From assembly GCF_010729665.1 (NCBI RefSeq), contig NZ_AP022610.1, forward strand, positions 3,844,001 through 3,908,000: a stretch of DNA of 64,000 bases, in the 5' to 3' direction. Source of the stretch: Mycolicibacterium madagascariense. GTDB lineage: Bacteria; Actinomycetota; Actinomycetes; Mycobacteriales; Mycobacteriaceae. A program made the translations under genes and the position numbers. Every line of letters begins with the position of its first letter. The stretch's first letter is position 1. Under the pieces are notes generated by a model. That model saw nothing but the letters and a program-made list of their open reading frames with translations, had not been told where the DNA came from and did no database searches. This document shows positions 26,805 to 36,784 of the stretch, piece after piece.

Positions 26805-26876
26805 GGCGACGACTAGACCATCCCGGGCCGACGGGTGTCCAAGATTGAATCGCCGAACGGTCGATACCATGGCGAT
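26805..26876. promoter_or_regulatory. Divergent promoter region between beta-lactamase and LysR genes
   Basis: This 72-bp gap must hold both promoters and any LysR site. I see T-N11-A-type spacing in the AT-richer stretch AAGATTGAATCG near 26840-26855, but no clean dyad, so no site is claimed. Confidence 0.35.
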
Positions 26877-27788
26877 ATGACCGGTGCTCAGCAGCGTATC
26901 GACCTGCTCAGACACCTGGAGTTCTTCGTTGCCGTGGCCGACGAACTGCACTTCGGCCGCGCCGCCGAAGCGGTTGGCGTGCGCCAGCCGCCGCTGTCGC
27001 AGGGACTGCGCCGACTGGAACGCAAACTCGGCTCGGCCCTGTTCGAGCGCGGCGCCAAGGGCGTCACGCTCACCGAGGCGGGTGCCGCACTGCTCCCGCG
27101 CGCCCGCCGCCTGCTCGGTGACGCGGCATTACTGCTGGCGGCTGCCGACGACGCTCGGCGCGAACCGGTGGGCCTGCGTCTCGGCGTGCCGCCCCAGCTG
27201 CCGGTGAGCGCGGTGGCGGCCCTGCTCACGAGCGCGCGGCGGGTACTGCCGGGCCAGCGCGTCGAGCAGACCACCGCGCCGACCACGGCGCTGCTGCAGA
27301 TGGTCGTCCGGGGTGGCCTCGACGTCGCCGTCGTCGTCCATCCCGCGCCGGTGGCGGGTCTGCACGCCGGGCCCGTCACCCGGATGGCGCGGCACGCCTT
27401 GATCGCCGCCGATCACCCTCTGGCGCAACGCCGTTCGACGAGTGTCTCGGTGCGGGAGCTGGTGACGTCGCTGCCGTTGGCGCTGCCGCCGCGTCGACAC
27501 CATCCCGCCGCGCACGACGACCTCCTCGACGCCTCGGCACGGTTCGGGCTCCGCGTCAGCACCCGCCACGCCGAGGACGACAGGGCCGCGATGCTCGCCG
27601 CGGCGTCGGGGACCGTGGCGGCGCTGACCGCCGATCCCGACCTCCGCTCGGCGAGCGTGGCCAACCTGGCCATCACCACAGACCCATTTCCGTTGCGGCT
27701 GAGGCTCGTTCGGGCGACGAGCCCCGACCGACCGATCGAGCCGGCGGTCGTCGACGCCGTCCAGAGCGCGTTGGCGGGCGGACGGTGA
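26877..27788 (+). CDS. LysR-type transcriptional regulator
   Basis: The 303-residue protein has an N-terminal winged helix (LEFFVAVADELHFGRAAEAV, then QPPLSQGLRRLE) and a C-terminal periplasmic-binding-like effector domain. ATG 26877 was chosen as the start at the head of the HTH; an in-frame ATG 26835 would add 14 residues and overlap the promoter. It diverges from a beta-lactamase and its own stop overlaps the start of a second SxxK hydrolase gene (GTGA), so it likely regulates both. Confidence 0.85.
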   Translation: MTGAQQRIDLLRHLEFFVAVADELHFGRAAEAVGVRQPPLSQGLRRLERKLGSALFERGAKGVTLTEAGAALLPRARRLLGDAALLLAAADDARREPVGLRLGVPPQLPVSAVAALLTSARRVLPGQRVEQTTAPTTALLQMVVRGGLDVAVVVHPAPVAGLHAGPVTRMARHALIAADHPLAQRRSTSVSVRELVTSLPLALPPRRHHPAAHDDLLDASARFGLRVSTRHAEDDRAAMLAAASGTVAALTADPDLRSASVANLAITTDPFPLRLRLVRATSPDRPIEPAVVDAVQSALAGGR

Positions 27789-28681
27789 CCGACGTCGGTG
27801 ACCGCATCGCGGCGGTGTTCGCCGACGCCGGTGCGACGGGCTGGCTGCACGCCGTGGCCGTCGACGGTTCGAGCACCGGGGAGGTGAACGTCGATGGCGA
27901 TCGGCCGGTGGCGCTGGCGTCGGTCTACAAGCTGCCGCTACTGGTCGCGATGATGCGCATGGTCGACGGCGGGCGTCTCGATCTCACCGAGAGGGTGACG
28001 CTGCGTCCCACCGACCGCACCGCGGGCCCGAGCGGAATCTCGGCGCTGCTCGACGACGTCACGATGTCGTGGCGTGATCTCGCCGCGATGATGATGAGCG
28101 TGTCGGACAACGCCGCCGCCGACGCGATCCTGCAGCGCGTCGGCGTCGACGAGGTCGCCGACGCGTTGAGTGCCCTCGGGCTGACCCGCAGTCGCATCCT
28201 CGGGGGCACCGCGGACGCCTACCGCCTTCTGCACGTCGACACCGGCACCACGAATCTGGCGGCCGCGCTCGACGCACTCGCCGACGCCGACCGGCCGCCG
28301 GACCCCCGCGCCTATGATCCGCTGCAGTCCAGCTCGGCCACCGCGCGGGAGATGACGACGCTGCTGCGCACCATCTGGACCGACGTCGCCGCCAGTCCCG
28401 CGAGTTGCGCGACGATCCGGCGCCTGATGAGCCTGCAGGTGCGAAGCAACCGCATCGCCAGCGGCTTCGCGTTCGCGGGGGTGTCGGTGGCGGGCAAGAC
28501 CGGCACGATGGGCGCGCTGCGTCACGACGTCGGGGTCGTGCGATTCGACGGCGAGAGACCCTACGCGGTCGCGGTATTCACCCAGTCGGCACGGGCGACG
28601 CCGATTCAGCCCCGCATCGACGCCGCGATCGGGCAGGCCGCCCGCCTCGCCGTCGACCACCTGCGGGGCATCGGCGCCTGA
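27785..28681 (+). CDS. SxxK serine hydrolase of the class A beta-lactamase fold, no signal peptide
   Basis: The 298-residue protein has Ser46-Val-Tyr-Lys49, Ser107-Asp-Asn109 and Lys238-Thr-Gly-Thr241, the three catalytic motifs of class A beta-lactamases and DD-peptidases. The Glu-x-x-Leu-Asn omega-loop motif needed for rapid deacylation is not seen, and there is no export signal. It is therefore more likely a cytosolic esterase/amidase or a drug-binding protein than an efficient beta-lactamase. Translation is coupled to the LysR gene. Confidence 0.78.
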   Translation: MTDVGDRIAAVFADAGATGWLHAVAVDGSSTGEVNVDGDRPVALASVYKLPLLVAMMRMVDGGRLDLTERVTLRPTDRTAGPSGISALLDDVTMSWRDLAAMMMSVSDNAAADAILQRVGVDEVADALSALGLTRSRILGGTADAYRLLHVDTGTTNLAAALDALADADRPPDPRAYDPLQSSSATAREMTTLLRTIWTDVAASPASCATIRRLMSLQVRSNRIASGFAFAGVSVAGKTGTMGALRHDVGVVRFDGERPYAVAVFTQSARATPIQPRIDAAIGQAARLAVDHLRGIGA

Positions 28682-28684
28682 GGG

Positions 28685-29107
28685 CTATTCGACGACGAAG
28701 ACCGGAATCTGGCGGGTGGTCTTGGTCTGGTACTCGGCGTAGGGCGGGTACGCCTCGACGGCCAGCTTCCACCAGTGCTCGCGCTCGTCACCGCTGACCT
28801 CGCGGGCGTGGCCGGTGAAGACCTTCTCGCCGTCCTGGACCGTCACCTCGTCGTTGGCCAGCACGTTGAAGTACCAGCTGGGGTGCTTGGGGTCGCCGCC
28901 CTTGGAGGCCACCATCGCATAGTGGCCGTTCTCCTCGACGCGCATGAGCGGCACGTACCGCTTCTTGCCGGACTGCGCGCCCGTCGTCGTGAAGAGCACG
29001 ATCGGCCGGTCGAGGACCTCGACGCCGTCGGTGGTGCCCTGCTCCAGGATGCGCTTGGTCTGGTCTCGTACCCAGTCGGTCGGACTCAGTTCGGCTTCTT
29101 CGCTCAC
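28685..29107 (-). CDS. Nitroreductase family deazaflavin (F420)-dependent oxidoreductase
   Basis: The 140-residue protein is in the Ddn/FDOR-A group: WVRDQTKRIL, TTTGAQSGKKRYVPLMR and HPSWYFNVLANDEVTVQ, the motifs that bind F420 phosphate and line the active site. These enzymes use reduced F420 to reduce quinones or nitroaromatics, often at the membrane. GTG 29107 gives the usual N-terminus; ATG 29140 would add 11 residues. Confidence 0.85.
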   Translation of the reverse strand: MSEEAELSPTDWVRDQTKRILEQGTTDGVEVLDRPIVLFTTTGAQSGKKRYVPLMRVEENGHYAMVASKGGDPKHPSWYFNVLANDEVTVQDGEKVFTGHAREVSGDEREHWWKLAVEAYPPYAEYQTKTTRQIPVFVVE

Positions 29108-29148
29108 GAACCCATTGAACACCACGCGCCGCCAAAACATTTCCGCGT

Positions 29149-29766
29149 TCAGAGCCGGGCGGCGAGCTTCCCGACGCCGGGCCCGTCGAGATCGGCCAGG
29201 GCCGCGCGCCGGCCCGCCATCACCAGCAACAGCGCCTCCCCCGGGCCGCGAACGTCGGGGCCCGTGCCGAAGGACCAGTCCACGTCGGTCGCGGCGAGCC
29301 GGACCCCGCGTGCGAGCCACGCGCCCCGCAGGGTGGGGGCGTACCGCGCGAAGTCCAGTGCCACCGTCAACCGCTCGGCGGGGATGCGGCGCTGCAGTCC
29401 CAGCGGACGGCGGATGTCCTGTTGGTGGATCATGTTGTCGGTCAATGCCACTCGACCACCGAACCCCGCACCGAGACCATGCGGGGTGGCGTTGTCGCGC
29501 AGCAGGGCGATCAACGCGTCGGTGGATCGGTCGGCCAGGGCCGCGACGGCGATCGCGTTGGTGCGGTCGGTCTGCAGCCGTCCCCGCAGGAACCGCGCGG
29601 CCAGTTCGGTCGCGGACAACCCCTCGAAGCTGACGCAGTGCGCGGCGACGTCGCGCACGGACCACCCGGCACACAGCGACGGCCGCTGCCACTGCTCCGC
29701 AGTCAGGCCGGCCAGCACGTCGGCGAAGTCCTCCCGTTCGGCGCGGGCCAGTTCGACGTACGTCAC
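29149..29766 (-). CDS. Mycothiol-dependent maleylpyruvate isomerase-like (DinB-fold) protein
   Basis: The 205-residue protein has the MDMPI N-terminal fold: the opening helix, LCAGWSVRDVAAHCV with the metal-binding His, and NMIHQQDIRRPLG with the second His. Such proteins usually act as mycothiol S-transferases or isomerases. Its start overlaps the degV stop (ATGA), so it is cotranscribed downstream of degV. Substrate unknown. Confidence 0.75.
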   Translation of the reverse strand: MTYVELARAEREDFADVLAGLTAEQWQRPSLCAGWSVRDVAAHCVSFEGLSATELAARFLRGRLQTDRTNAIAVAALADRSTDALIALLRDNATPHGLGAGFGGRVALTDNMIHQQDIRRPLGLQRRIPAERLTVALDFARYAPTLRGAWLARGVRLAATDVDWSFGTGPDVRGPGEALLLVMAGRRAALADLDGPGVGKLAARL

Positions 29767-30602
29767 GGCGCGTCCACCGTCACGCAGACGCCGACGGCGC
29801 CACCACCGACGTGCACGGACAACACCGGCCCCATGTCGCTGATCGACATCGCGTCCACGTGCGGCAGGCGTTCGCCGAGCGCGGCGCCGATCTCCGCTGC
29901 GCCGTCATGGTTGTCGACGTGGTGCACGGCCAGCGTCGCGGGCGCATCGCCGACGACCTCGGCCACCGCGTCCACCAGGGCGGCGTGCGCCTTGGACGCC
30001 GTGCGGATGCGCTGGGACAGGACGAGGCGACCGTCGACGTCGAGTCGCAGGAGCGGCTTGAGGGACAGCGCCGTCCCCAACCACGAAGCGGCAGTGCCGA
30101 TTCGGCCGCTGCGCCGCAGGTTGTCGAGGCGGTGCACGACGATGAAGGCGTGCCCGCGCGGCACCGCGGCGCGCGCCGCGGCCTCGACGGCGTCGAGATC
30201 CGCGCCGTCGGCTGCCGCCCGCGCCGCGGCCTGCGCGACGAACCCGACCCCGGCCGCCGCGGACCGTGAGTTGACCACCCGCACCGCCGCGCCGAACTCG
30301 CGCGCCGCGCCGACGGCGGAGCTGAACGTGCTCGACAGCGCCGCCGACAGGTGCACGGCGACGACGCCGTCACCACCGCTGACGGCGAGTGCCCGCCGGT
30401 AGCACTCCGCGAGGTCGGCGGGCGTGGCGCCCGCGGTGGTGACGTGGGCGTGCGCGTACACGTCGGAGGGCACCTGGTCCACCTCGTCGAGCAGATCGAG
30501 ACCGTCGACCAGGACGTGCAGGGGCACCTGCTGAATTCCCCACCGCGCCAACACTTCCGGTTCCAACCGCGCCGACGAGTCGGTCACCACCGTGACGGCC
30601 AC
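29763..30602 (-). CDS. DegV family fatty-acid-binding protein
   Basis: The 279-residue protein has the DegV/FakB fold: VTVVTDSSARLEPE at the N-terminus, the H-L-S-A-A-L-S-S-T fatty-acid head-group pocket and the C-terminal AVHHVDNHDGA region. Family members present fatty acids to FakA-type kinases in Firmicutes; the actinobacterial role is unclear. GTG 30602 lies 3 bp from the octT stop. This is the Rv2417c position. Confidence 0.85.
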   Translation of the reverse strand: MAVTVVTDSSARLEPEVLARWGIQQVPLHVLVDGLDLLDEVDQVPSDVYAHAHVTTAGATPADLAECYRRALAVSGGDGVVAVHLSAALSSTFSSAVGAAREFGAAVRVVNSRSAAAGVGFVAQAAARAAADGADLDAVEAAARAAVPRGHAFIVVHRLDNLRRSGRIGTAASWLGTALSLKPLLRLDVDGRLVLSQRIRTASKAHAALVDAVAEVVGDAPATLAVHHVDNHDGAAEIGAALGERLPHVDAMSISDMGPVLSVHVGGGAVGVCVTVDAP

Positions 30603-30604
30603 CC

Positions 30605-31381
30605 TCAGCCGCCCGGGCCCGCGACCGTGACGCCCGCCTCGGCGAGCCCCTTCATCATCAGCTCGGCCACCGCGCGGTGCGCCTCGAAGTTCCAGTGGAT
30701 GCCATCGGGGTTGCCGCGCCCGCTGAGCACCTCGTCGCCGACGGCGGCCTTGAGATCGACGATCGGCACGTCGTGCGCGGCGCCCCACGCCGTGATGGCC
30801 GCGGCCGTGGCATCGCGCCAGCGGTGTGAGTTCCCGTAGGTCTCGGCCCGGTGCACCGATGGGATCGACGCGACGAAGGGGATGCCCGGACGGTTGTAAT
30901 CGATGGCGGCACGGGTCATTTCGAGATACTCGACGCTGAGGTGAGCGGGCAGGGCGGGGCGGGCGATCGAGGCCAGTCGCGGCTGCACCCAACCGTAACC
31001 GTCGCGCGCCCACCGCCGCAGCAGCGGCGGCCGGACGTAGCGGATGAGCTCGCGCAGCGCCGTCGGCAACGGCGAGGGCAGGGAGTCCATGCCCGACGTC
31101 GCGAACACGACCGCGCCCGCCCGCGGCAGCGCCGCCCACGACCGCGGGTCCTGGATGGCCGCCCACCAGACGTCGCGACACGTCCAGCCGATGCGTCCGA
31201 TCAGTTCCAGATCCCAATCAAGTTGCGCAGCAACGAGATTGGGCCAGATGCGCGCATCGTCGGCCGGCAGGCCGCCCGTCGGACCGTAGTAGGACAGGGA
31301 GTCGCAGAAGACGAGCAGGGTCCGGCGGGCAGGAGCGGAGCGACCCGGGGAATCGATGCGGCGGGACTCGTCAGAGGACAT
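30605..31381 (-). CDS. octT: Diglucosylglycerate octanoyltransferase-like SGNH protein
   Basis: The 258-residue protein has an SGNH-hydrolase layout: block [10 protein letters not shown] with the nucleophile Ser and block V PDGIHWN with the catalytic Asp/His. It occupies the slot of Rv2418c (OctT), which adds octanoate to diglucosylglycerate on the route to methylglucose lipopolysaccharide, next to gpgP, which makes the glucosylglycerate precursor. ATG 31381 overlaps the end of gpgP by 11 bp. Confidence 0.82.
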   Translation of the reverse strand: MSSDESRRIDSPGRSAPARRTLLVFCDSLSYYGPTGGLPADDARIWPNLVAAQLDWDLELIGRIGWTCRDVWWAAIQDPRSWAALPRAGAVVFATSGMDSLPSPLPTALRELIRYVRPPLLRRWARDGYGWVQPRLASIARPALPAHLSVEYLEMTRAAIDYNRPGIPFVASIPSVHRAETYGNSHRWRDATAAAITAWGAAHDVPIVDLKAAVGDEVLSGRGNPDGIHWNFEAHRAVAELMMKGLAEAGVTVAGPGG

Positions 31382-32051
31382 CGTTGGCGACCTGTGCCGA
31401 GGCGTTCCACACGTCGAGGCGCCACCGGACGTCCCCCGGCGCCGCGTCGTCGGCGGAGTGCCCGGACAGCTGCACCCAACTCGCATTGCCCATCCCGCCC
31501 AGCACGGGCCAGTTGTCCACGGGCAGGTCGAGCAGGGCGGCGGTCAGCGCGGCGATGAGCCCGCCGTGCGCCACCAGCACCACCGGGCGGTCCGAGGCGT
31601 CACCCGCACCGTCGGTGCCCCACTCGTCGAGCCGGGCGAGCAACTCGTGGACCAGCGGAACGCTGCGCTCGGCAACGTCGACGCGGCTCTCCCCGCCGTG
31701 CGGTGCCCAGCGCGCATCGTCGCGCCATGCCAGCCGGGCGCCCGGCGCGATGGCGTCGACGTCGAGGTGCGTCAGGCCCTGCCAGTCGCCGAGGTGGGTC
31801 TCGCGCAGCCGGGTGTCCACGGCGACCGGCTCGCCGCACCGCTCGGCCAGCGCCGTGGCCGTGTCGAGCGCGCGGCGCAGGTCGGAGGACACGATCACCA
31901 GCGGCTGCCGCTTGGCCAGCACCTCGGCCGCGGCCTCGGCCTGCTGGCGGCCCAGTTCGCTGAGATCGGTGTCGAGCTGGCCCTGCATCCGGCTCTCGGC
32001 GTTGTACTCCGTTTGGCCGTGCCGCAGCAGCACCAGGCGACGGACCCTCAC
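31371..32051 (-). CDS. gpgP: Glucosyl-3-phosphoglycerate phosphatase (histidine phosphatase family)
   Basis: The 226-residue protein has the phosphoglycerate-mutase-like motif RHGQTEYN, with the phospho-acceptor histidine, and the second histidine in [20 protein letters not shown] supplies the catalytic glutamate. In mycobacteria this enzyme removes phosphate from glucosyl-3-phosphoglycerate in methylglucose lipopolysaccharide synthesis. GTG 32051 overlaps the rsfS stop (GTGA). Confidence 0.88.
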   Translation of the reverse strand: MRVRRLVLLRHGQTEYNAESRMQGQLDTDLSELGRQQAEAAAEVLAKRQPLVIVSSDLRRALDTATALAERCGEPVAVDTRLRETHLGDWQGLTHLDVDAIAPGARLAWRDDARWAPHGGESRVDVAERSVPLVHELLARLDEWGTDGAGDASDRPVVLVAHGGLIAALTAALLDLPVDNWPVLGGMGNASWVQLSGHSADDAAPGDVRWRLDVWNASAQVANDVL

Positions 32052-32416
32052 GACGGACCGTCCAGGTCGATGGGGACCAGCGGGCAGTCCCGCCACAGCC
32101 GGTCGAGGGCGTAGAAGTTGCGCTCGTCCTGGTGCTGGATGTGGGCGACGATGTCGACGTAGTCGAGCAGGACCCAGCGACCCTCACGGGTGCCCTCGCG
32201 GCGGGCGGGCTTGTAGCCGGCCCGGCGCATCTGCTCCTCGACCTCGTCGACGATCGCGTTGACCTGGCGGTCGTTGTTCGCCGAGGCGATGACGAAGCAG
32301 TCGGTGATGACGAGTTCGCCGGACACGTCGATCACGACGACGTCGTCGGCGAGCTTGTCGGCGGCCGCCCGCGCGGCGATGGTGGCCATCTCGATGGCCT
32401 CGGCTGTGGCACTCAC
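32048..32416 (-). CDS. rsfS: Ribosome silencing factor RsfS
   Basis: The 122-residue protein is the Iojap/RsfS family, with [33 protein letters not shown] and [13 protein letters not shown]. It binds ribosomal protein uL14 and keeps subunits apart under starvation. GTG 32416 overlaps the nadD stop by the GTGA pattern, so the four genes nadD-rsfS-gpgP-octT form one tightly coupled unit. Confidence 0.93.
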   Translation of the reverse strand: MSATAEAIEMATIAARAAADKLADDVVVIDVSGELVITDCFVIASANNDRQVNAIVDEVEEQMRRAGYKPARREGTREGRWVLLDYVDIVAHIQHQDERNFYALDRLWRDCPLVPIDLDGPS

Positions 32417-33051
32417 GGTGTGCGCTCCCCTGTCGAGAGGACGGATGCGGGATACAGTCCACGCTTGGTCACGTACTGGACGACCCCGTCGGGCACCAGA
32501 TACCAGATGGGTCTGCCCTGGGCGGCCCGCCAGCGGCAGTCGCTCGAGGAGATCGCCAGGGCGGGCACCTCGACGAGCTGGAGCGCCTCGTCGGGCAACT
32601 CCTTCATCGCCGCGGCGATGTGCTCGCCGTCGAGCTCGTAACCCGGGCGGCTCACGCCGATGAAGCGGGCCATGGAGAACAGGTCCTCCCAGTTCTGCCA
32701 GGACAGGATCGAGCCGAGGGCGTCCGCGCCGGTGATGAAGTACAGGTCGGCGTCGGGGTTGAGGGCACCGAGATCGCGCAGGGTGTCCTTGGTGTAGGTC
32801 GCACCGCCGCGGTCGATGTCGACGCGACTGACCGAGAAGCGCGGGTTGGCCGCCGTGGCGATGACCGTCATGAGGTAGCGGTCCTCGGCGGCGGTGACGG
32901 CGCGCCCCCGCTTCTGCCACGGCTGACCCGTCGGCACGAATACCACTTCGTCGAGGTCGAATCGGTCGGCGACTTCGCTGGCGGCCACCAGGTGGCCGTG
33001 GTGGATGGGATCGAACGTCCCGCCCATCACCCCCAGCCTGCGTCGAGTCAC
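32413..33051 (-). CDS. nadD: Nicotinate-nucleotide adenylyltransferase
   Basis: The 212-residue protein has the nucleotidyltransferase HxGH signature in [13 protein letters not shown] and the C-terminal ISSSDCR motif. It converts nicotinate mononucleotide and ATP to deamido-NAD, the step before NadE (encoded at 43196-45238). GTG 33051 is the only upstream start close to the motif. Confidence 0.94.
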   Translation of the reverse strand: MTRRRLGVMGGTFDPIHHGHLVAASEVADRFDLDEVVFVPTGQPWQKRGRAVTAAEDRYLMTVIATAANPRFSVSRVDIDRGGATYTKDTLRDLGALNPDADLYFITGADALGSILSWQNWEDLFSMARFIGVSRPGYELDGEHIAAAMKELPDEALQLVEVPALAISSSDCRWRAAQGRPIWYLVPDGVVQYVTKRGLYPASVLSTGERTP

Positions 33052-33084
33052 GAATAGGCAGCTTACGGGAGCGAACGCAAGAGC

Positions 33085-34530
33085 TCAGACGGGCAGCAAC
33101 TGGTCGATGACCGCGGCCAGCTGCTTGGCCGACCGGCATTCGTGCATGGGGATGACGTCGGTGTAGCGCGGCACCGCCGAGTCGCCGCTACCCCACAGGT
33201 GCTTGGGCTCGGGGTTGAGCCAGTGCGCGTGGCGGCTGGCGTCGACCATGTGCGTCAGCAGCCCGACCTCGGGATTGCGGTAGTTGTTGCGGGCGTCGCC
33301 GAGCACCAGCAGCGAGCTGCGCGGCGACAGGGCGGTCGGGTACTTGTCGAGGAACGACACGAACGCGTGGCCGTAGTCGGAGTGACCGTCGCGGGTGTAG
33401 ACGGCCGCCTCCCTGGTGATCCGTTGCACGGCCACGGCGAGGTCGGCGTCGGCGCCGAACATCTCGGTGACCTCGTCGGTGGTGTCGATGAAGGCGAACA
33501 CGCGCACGCGGCTGAACTGTTGGCGCAGCGCGTGCACCAGCAGCAGCGTGAAGTGGCTGAACCCGGCGACCGACCCCGACACGTCGCACAGCACGACGAG
33601 TTCGGGGCGGGCCGGATGGGGCTTCTTCAGCACGACGTCGATCGGCACCCCGCCGGTGGACATCGACTTGCGCAGCGTCTTGCGCAGGTCGATCTCGCCG
33701 GCGCGCGAACGCCGTCGCCGCGCCGCCAGTCGCGTGGCCAGCGTCCTGGCCAGCGGGGCGACCACGCGGCGCATCTGCCGGAGCTGTTCCCCCGAGGCCC
33801 GCAGGAACTCCACGTTCTCGGCGAGCTGCGGGATCGAGTAGGTCTGCACGTGCTGGCGGCCCAGCCGCTCGGCGGTCCGGCGCTTGGTCTCCGCCTCGAC
33901 CAGCTGGCGCAGCTGCGCGATGCGCTTGCCGGCGATGGCCTTGGCGATCTGCTCCTGCGTCGGCGTCGGCTCCTCGCCGTACGGGGCGAGCAGCCCGGCC
34001 AGCAGCCTGCCCTCCAGCTCGTCGAGCGCCATGGCCTTGAGCGCCTGATACGACGAGTAGGACGGGCCGCGGCTGGAGTCGTACCGGCCGTAGGCCTCGA
34101 CGATCTGGGCGATCATCGCGGCCAGCCGGTCATCGAGTCTGGCCATGTCCTCGTTGTTGGACAGCAACTGAACGAGGGCGTCGCGCAGGCCCTCGACGTC
34201 CTGGCTCGGCAACCGGTCCTGGGCCGCGTCGGGATCGTCGTCGTCGGACACCACGGTGCGCGCGCCGAGCGCCGCGGGGAACCACAGGTCGAACATCGCG
34301 TCGTAGGTGTCGCGGTGGTCCGCGCGCCGCAGCACCGCGCACGCCAACCCCTCGCGGAGCACCTCGCGGTCACCGAGGCCGAGCACCGTCAGCACCCGGC
34401 CCGCGTCGACCGTCTCCGATGGCCCGACGGCAATCCCCACCCCGCGCAGCGCCTCGACGAATTCGACCAGATGTCCTGGAATCCCGTGCGGCGCAAGGGG
34501 TTGCGGTGCTGACGTACGGCGGGCGGGCAT
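33085..34530 (-). CDS. VWA domain protein of the CoxE/MoxR-partner type
   Basis: The 481-residue protein has a helical, arginine-rich N-terminal half and a C-terminal von Willebrand A domain (from about residue 310) with the metal-ion-dependent adhesion motif D-V-S-G-S and a later TRDGHSDYG. Its ATG overlaps the stop of the MoxR ATPase gene. MoxR-VWA pairs act as chaperones that insert metals or remodel partner complexes. Target unknown. Position matches Rv2425c. Confidence 0.82.
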   Translation of the reverse strand: MPARRTSAPQPLAPHGIPGHLVEFVEALRGVGIAVGPSETVDAGRVLTVLGLGDREVLREGLACAVLRRADHRDTYDAMFDLWFPAALGARTVVSDDDDPDAAQDRLPSQDVEGLRDALVQLLSNNEDMARLDDRLAAMIAQIVEAYGRYDSSRGPSYSSYQALKAMALDELEGRLLAGLLAPYGEEPTPTQEQIAKAIAGKRIAQLRQLVEAETKRRTAERLGRQHVQTYSIPQLAENVEFLRASGEQLRQMRRVVAPLARTLATRLAARRRRSRAGEIDLRKTLRKSMSTGGVPIDVVLKKPHPARPELVVLCDVSGSVAGFSHFTLLLVHALRQQFSRVRVFAFIDTTDEVTEMFGADADLAVAVQRITREAAVYTRDGHSDYGHAFVSFLDKYPTALSPRSSLLVLGDARNNYRNPEVGLLTHMVDASRHAHWLNPEPKHLWGSGDSAVPRYTDVIPMHECRSAKQLAAVIDQLLPV

Positions 34531-35417
34531 CAGTTGAGCCTCAGCTCCCCGCTCGCCTTCACCTGATCGGACTGATGCTTGAGCACCACGCCCAGCGTGG
34601 CGGCGATCAGCTCGTCGTCGATGGTGTCCATGCCGAGCGCCAGCACGGTGCGGCCCCAGTCGATCGTCTCGGCCACCGACGGGACCTTCTTGAGCGCCAT
34701 GCCGCGCAGCACCCCGACGATGCGGACGAGTTCCTCGGCCAGCTTCTCGGGCAGTTCCGGCACCCGGGACAGCAGGATGCGCCGCTCGAGGTCGGGGTCG
34801 GGAAAGTCGATGTGCAGGAACAGGCAGCGACGCTTGAGCGCCTCGGACAGCTCGCGGGTGGCGTTGGACGTCAGCAGGACGAAGGGCGTCCTGGTCGCGG
34901 TGATGGTGCCCAGTTCGGGCACGGTGACCGCGAAGTCGGACAGCACCTCCAGCAGCAGACCCTCGATCTCGATGTCGGCCTTGTCGGTCTCGTCGATCAG
35001 CAGGACGGTGGGGTCGGTGCGCCGGATCGCGGTCAGCAGCGGCCGCTGCAGCAGGAACTCCTCGCTGAAGACGTCGGTCTTGGTCTGATCCCAATCACCC
35101 TGTCCGCCTTGGCTTCCGGTCTGGATGCGCAGGATCTGCTTGGCATGGTTCCACTCGTAGAGCGCACGGGCCTCGTCGACGCCCTCGTAGCACTGCAGGC
35201 GCACCAGACCCGATCCGGTGGATTGGGCGATGGCGCGGGCCAATTCGGTCTTGCCGACGCCGGCGGGCCCTTCGACGAGCAGCGGCTTGCCGAGGCGGTC
35301 GGCCAGGAACACCGCCGTGGCCGTCGCGGTGTCGGGCAGATACCCGGTCTCGGCGAGGCGCTGGGCGACGTCGTCGATGTCGGTGAAGAGTGGGGCTGGG
35401 CGGGCGGGAACGCTCAC
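34530..35417 (-). CDS. MoxR family AAA+ ATPase
   Basis: The 295-residue ATPase has Walker A EGPAGVGKTE, Walker B VLLIDETDKAD, a sensor 1 region VLLTSNATRE and sensor 2 near the C-terminus. It forms hexamers that work with the VWA protein encoded immediately downstream. Position matches Rv2426c. Confidence 0.87.
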   Translation of the reverse strand: MSVPARPAPLFTDIDDVAQRLAETGYLPDTATATAVFLADRLGKPLLVEGPAGVGKTELARAIAQSTGSGLVRLQCYEGVDEARALYEWNHAKQILRIQTGSQGGQGDWDQTKTDVFSEEFLLQRPLLTAIRRTDPTVLLIDETDKADIEIEGLLLEVLSDFAVTVPELGTITATRTPFVLLTSNATRELSEALKRRCLFLHIDFPDPDLERRILLSRVPELPEKLAEELVRIVGVLRGMALKKVPSVAETIDWGRTVLALGMDTIDDELIAATLGVVLKHQSDQVKASGELRLN

Positions 35418-35436
35418 TCGGGGTGCTTCTCCTAGG

Positions 35437-36684
35437 TCAGGACGGCCGAATCTGGCCGTCTCCCCACACGATCCACTTGGTGGAGGTCAATTCCGGCAGG
35501 CCCATCGGGCCTCTGGCATGGAGCTTCTGCGTGGAGATGCCGATCTCGGCGCCGAAGCCGAACTGCTCGCCGTCGGTGAACGCCGTCGACGCGTTGACCA
35601 TCACGGCCGCCGCATCGACGCGTTCCGTGAAGCGTTGGGCCGCAGCAAGATCGGTCGTGACGATGGCCTCGGTGTGACCGGTGCCGTACTCGTCGACGTG
35701 GGCGATGGCGCCGTCCACCCCGTCGACCACCGCGACCGCGATGTCCATCGACAGGAATTCGGCGCGCAGGTCGTCCTCGCTGGGGTCGAGGTGCACCGTC
35801 ACCCCCGCGTCCTGCAGCGCGGCCACCAGCCGCGGCAGCGCGTGATCGGCGATGGCGGCGTCCACCAGCAGGGTCTCGGCGGCGTTGCAGACGCTGGGCC
35901 GACGGACCTTGGCGTTCAGCACGATTCGCTCGGCGACGTCGAGATCGGCGGCCGCATGCACGAAGACGTGACAGTTGCCGACACCGGTCTCGATGGTGGG
36001 CACGGTGGCGTCGCGCACGACCGCGTCGATGAGCCCGGCCCCACCGCGCGGGATGACGACGTCGACGAGGCCCCGCGCCTGGATCAGGTGCGTGACGCTG
36101 GCGCGGTCGGCGCTGGGCAGCAACTGCACGGCGTCCTCGGGCAGGCCCTCGGCGAGCAACGCGGCCCGCAGCGCGAGCACCAGCGCCTCGTTGGACCGCC
36201 GCGCCGACGAACTCCCCCGCAGCAGCGCGGCGTTGCCGGACTTCAGCGTCAGGCCGAAGGCGTCGACGGTGACGTTGGGCCGACCCTCGTACACCATGCC
36301 GACCACGCCGAGCGGGACCCGCTGCTGGCGAAGGCGCAGCCCATTGGGCAGGGTGCGTCCGCGCAGCACCTCGCCCACCGGATCGGGCAGGCTCGCCACC
36401 TGCCGCAGACCTGCGGCGATGCCGTCGACCCGCTGCGGGTCGAGCGCCAACCGGTCGAGCATGGCGTCGGGAGTGCCTGCGGCCCTGGCCGCGTCGAGGT
36501 CGGCGGCGTTGGCCGCCAGCACGTCGTGGACCCGCGCCAGGACCGAGTCGGCCGCGGCGTGCAGGGCCCGGTTCTTCGTCTCGGTGCTGCACGTGGCGAG
36601 GATGCGGGCCGCGACGCGCGCCCGCCGGGCGTCGTCGTGCACCCGTTCGCGCACATCACTGATGGGGCGAGCCTCAACGCTCAT
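35437..36684 (-). CDS. proA: Gamma-glutamyl phosphate reductase
   Basis: The 415-residue protein matches ProA in length and motifs ([27 protein letters not shown] and the catalytic cysteine in [13 protein letters not shown]). It reduces gamma-glutamyl phosphate with NADPH to glutamate semialdehyde in proline synthesis. The kinase ProB is encoded 15 kb away at 51976-53088. ATG 36684 is the family start. Confidence 0.95.
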   Translation of the reverse strand: MSVEARPISDVRERVHDDARRARVAARILATCSTETKNRALHAAADSVLARVHDVLAANAADLDAARAAGTPDAMLDRLALDPQRVDGIAAGLRQVASLPDPVGEVLRGRTLPNGLRLRQQRVPLGVVGMVYEGRPNVTVDAFGLTLKSGNAALLRGSSSARRSNEALVLALRAALLAEGLPEDAVQLLPSADRASVTHLIQARGLVDVVIPRGGAGLIDAVVRDATVPTIETGVGNCHVFVHAAADLDVAERIVLNAKVRRPSVCNAAETLLVDAAIADHALPRLVAALQDAGVTVHLDPSEDDLRAEFLSMDIAVAVVDGVDGAIAHVDEYGTGHTEAIVTTDLAAAQRFTERVDAAAVMVNASTAFTDGEQFGFGAEIGISTQKLHARGPMGLPELTSTKWIVWGDGQIRPS

Positions 36685-36784
36685 CGGGCCAGCGTATCGA
36701 CTTATCCCGGATCGGGCGCCCTCGGGGTTACGGTAGCGCGCGCGGCGGAGATGCACCGCACGCCGCCACGATCGAGGAGACCAC

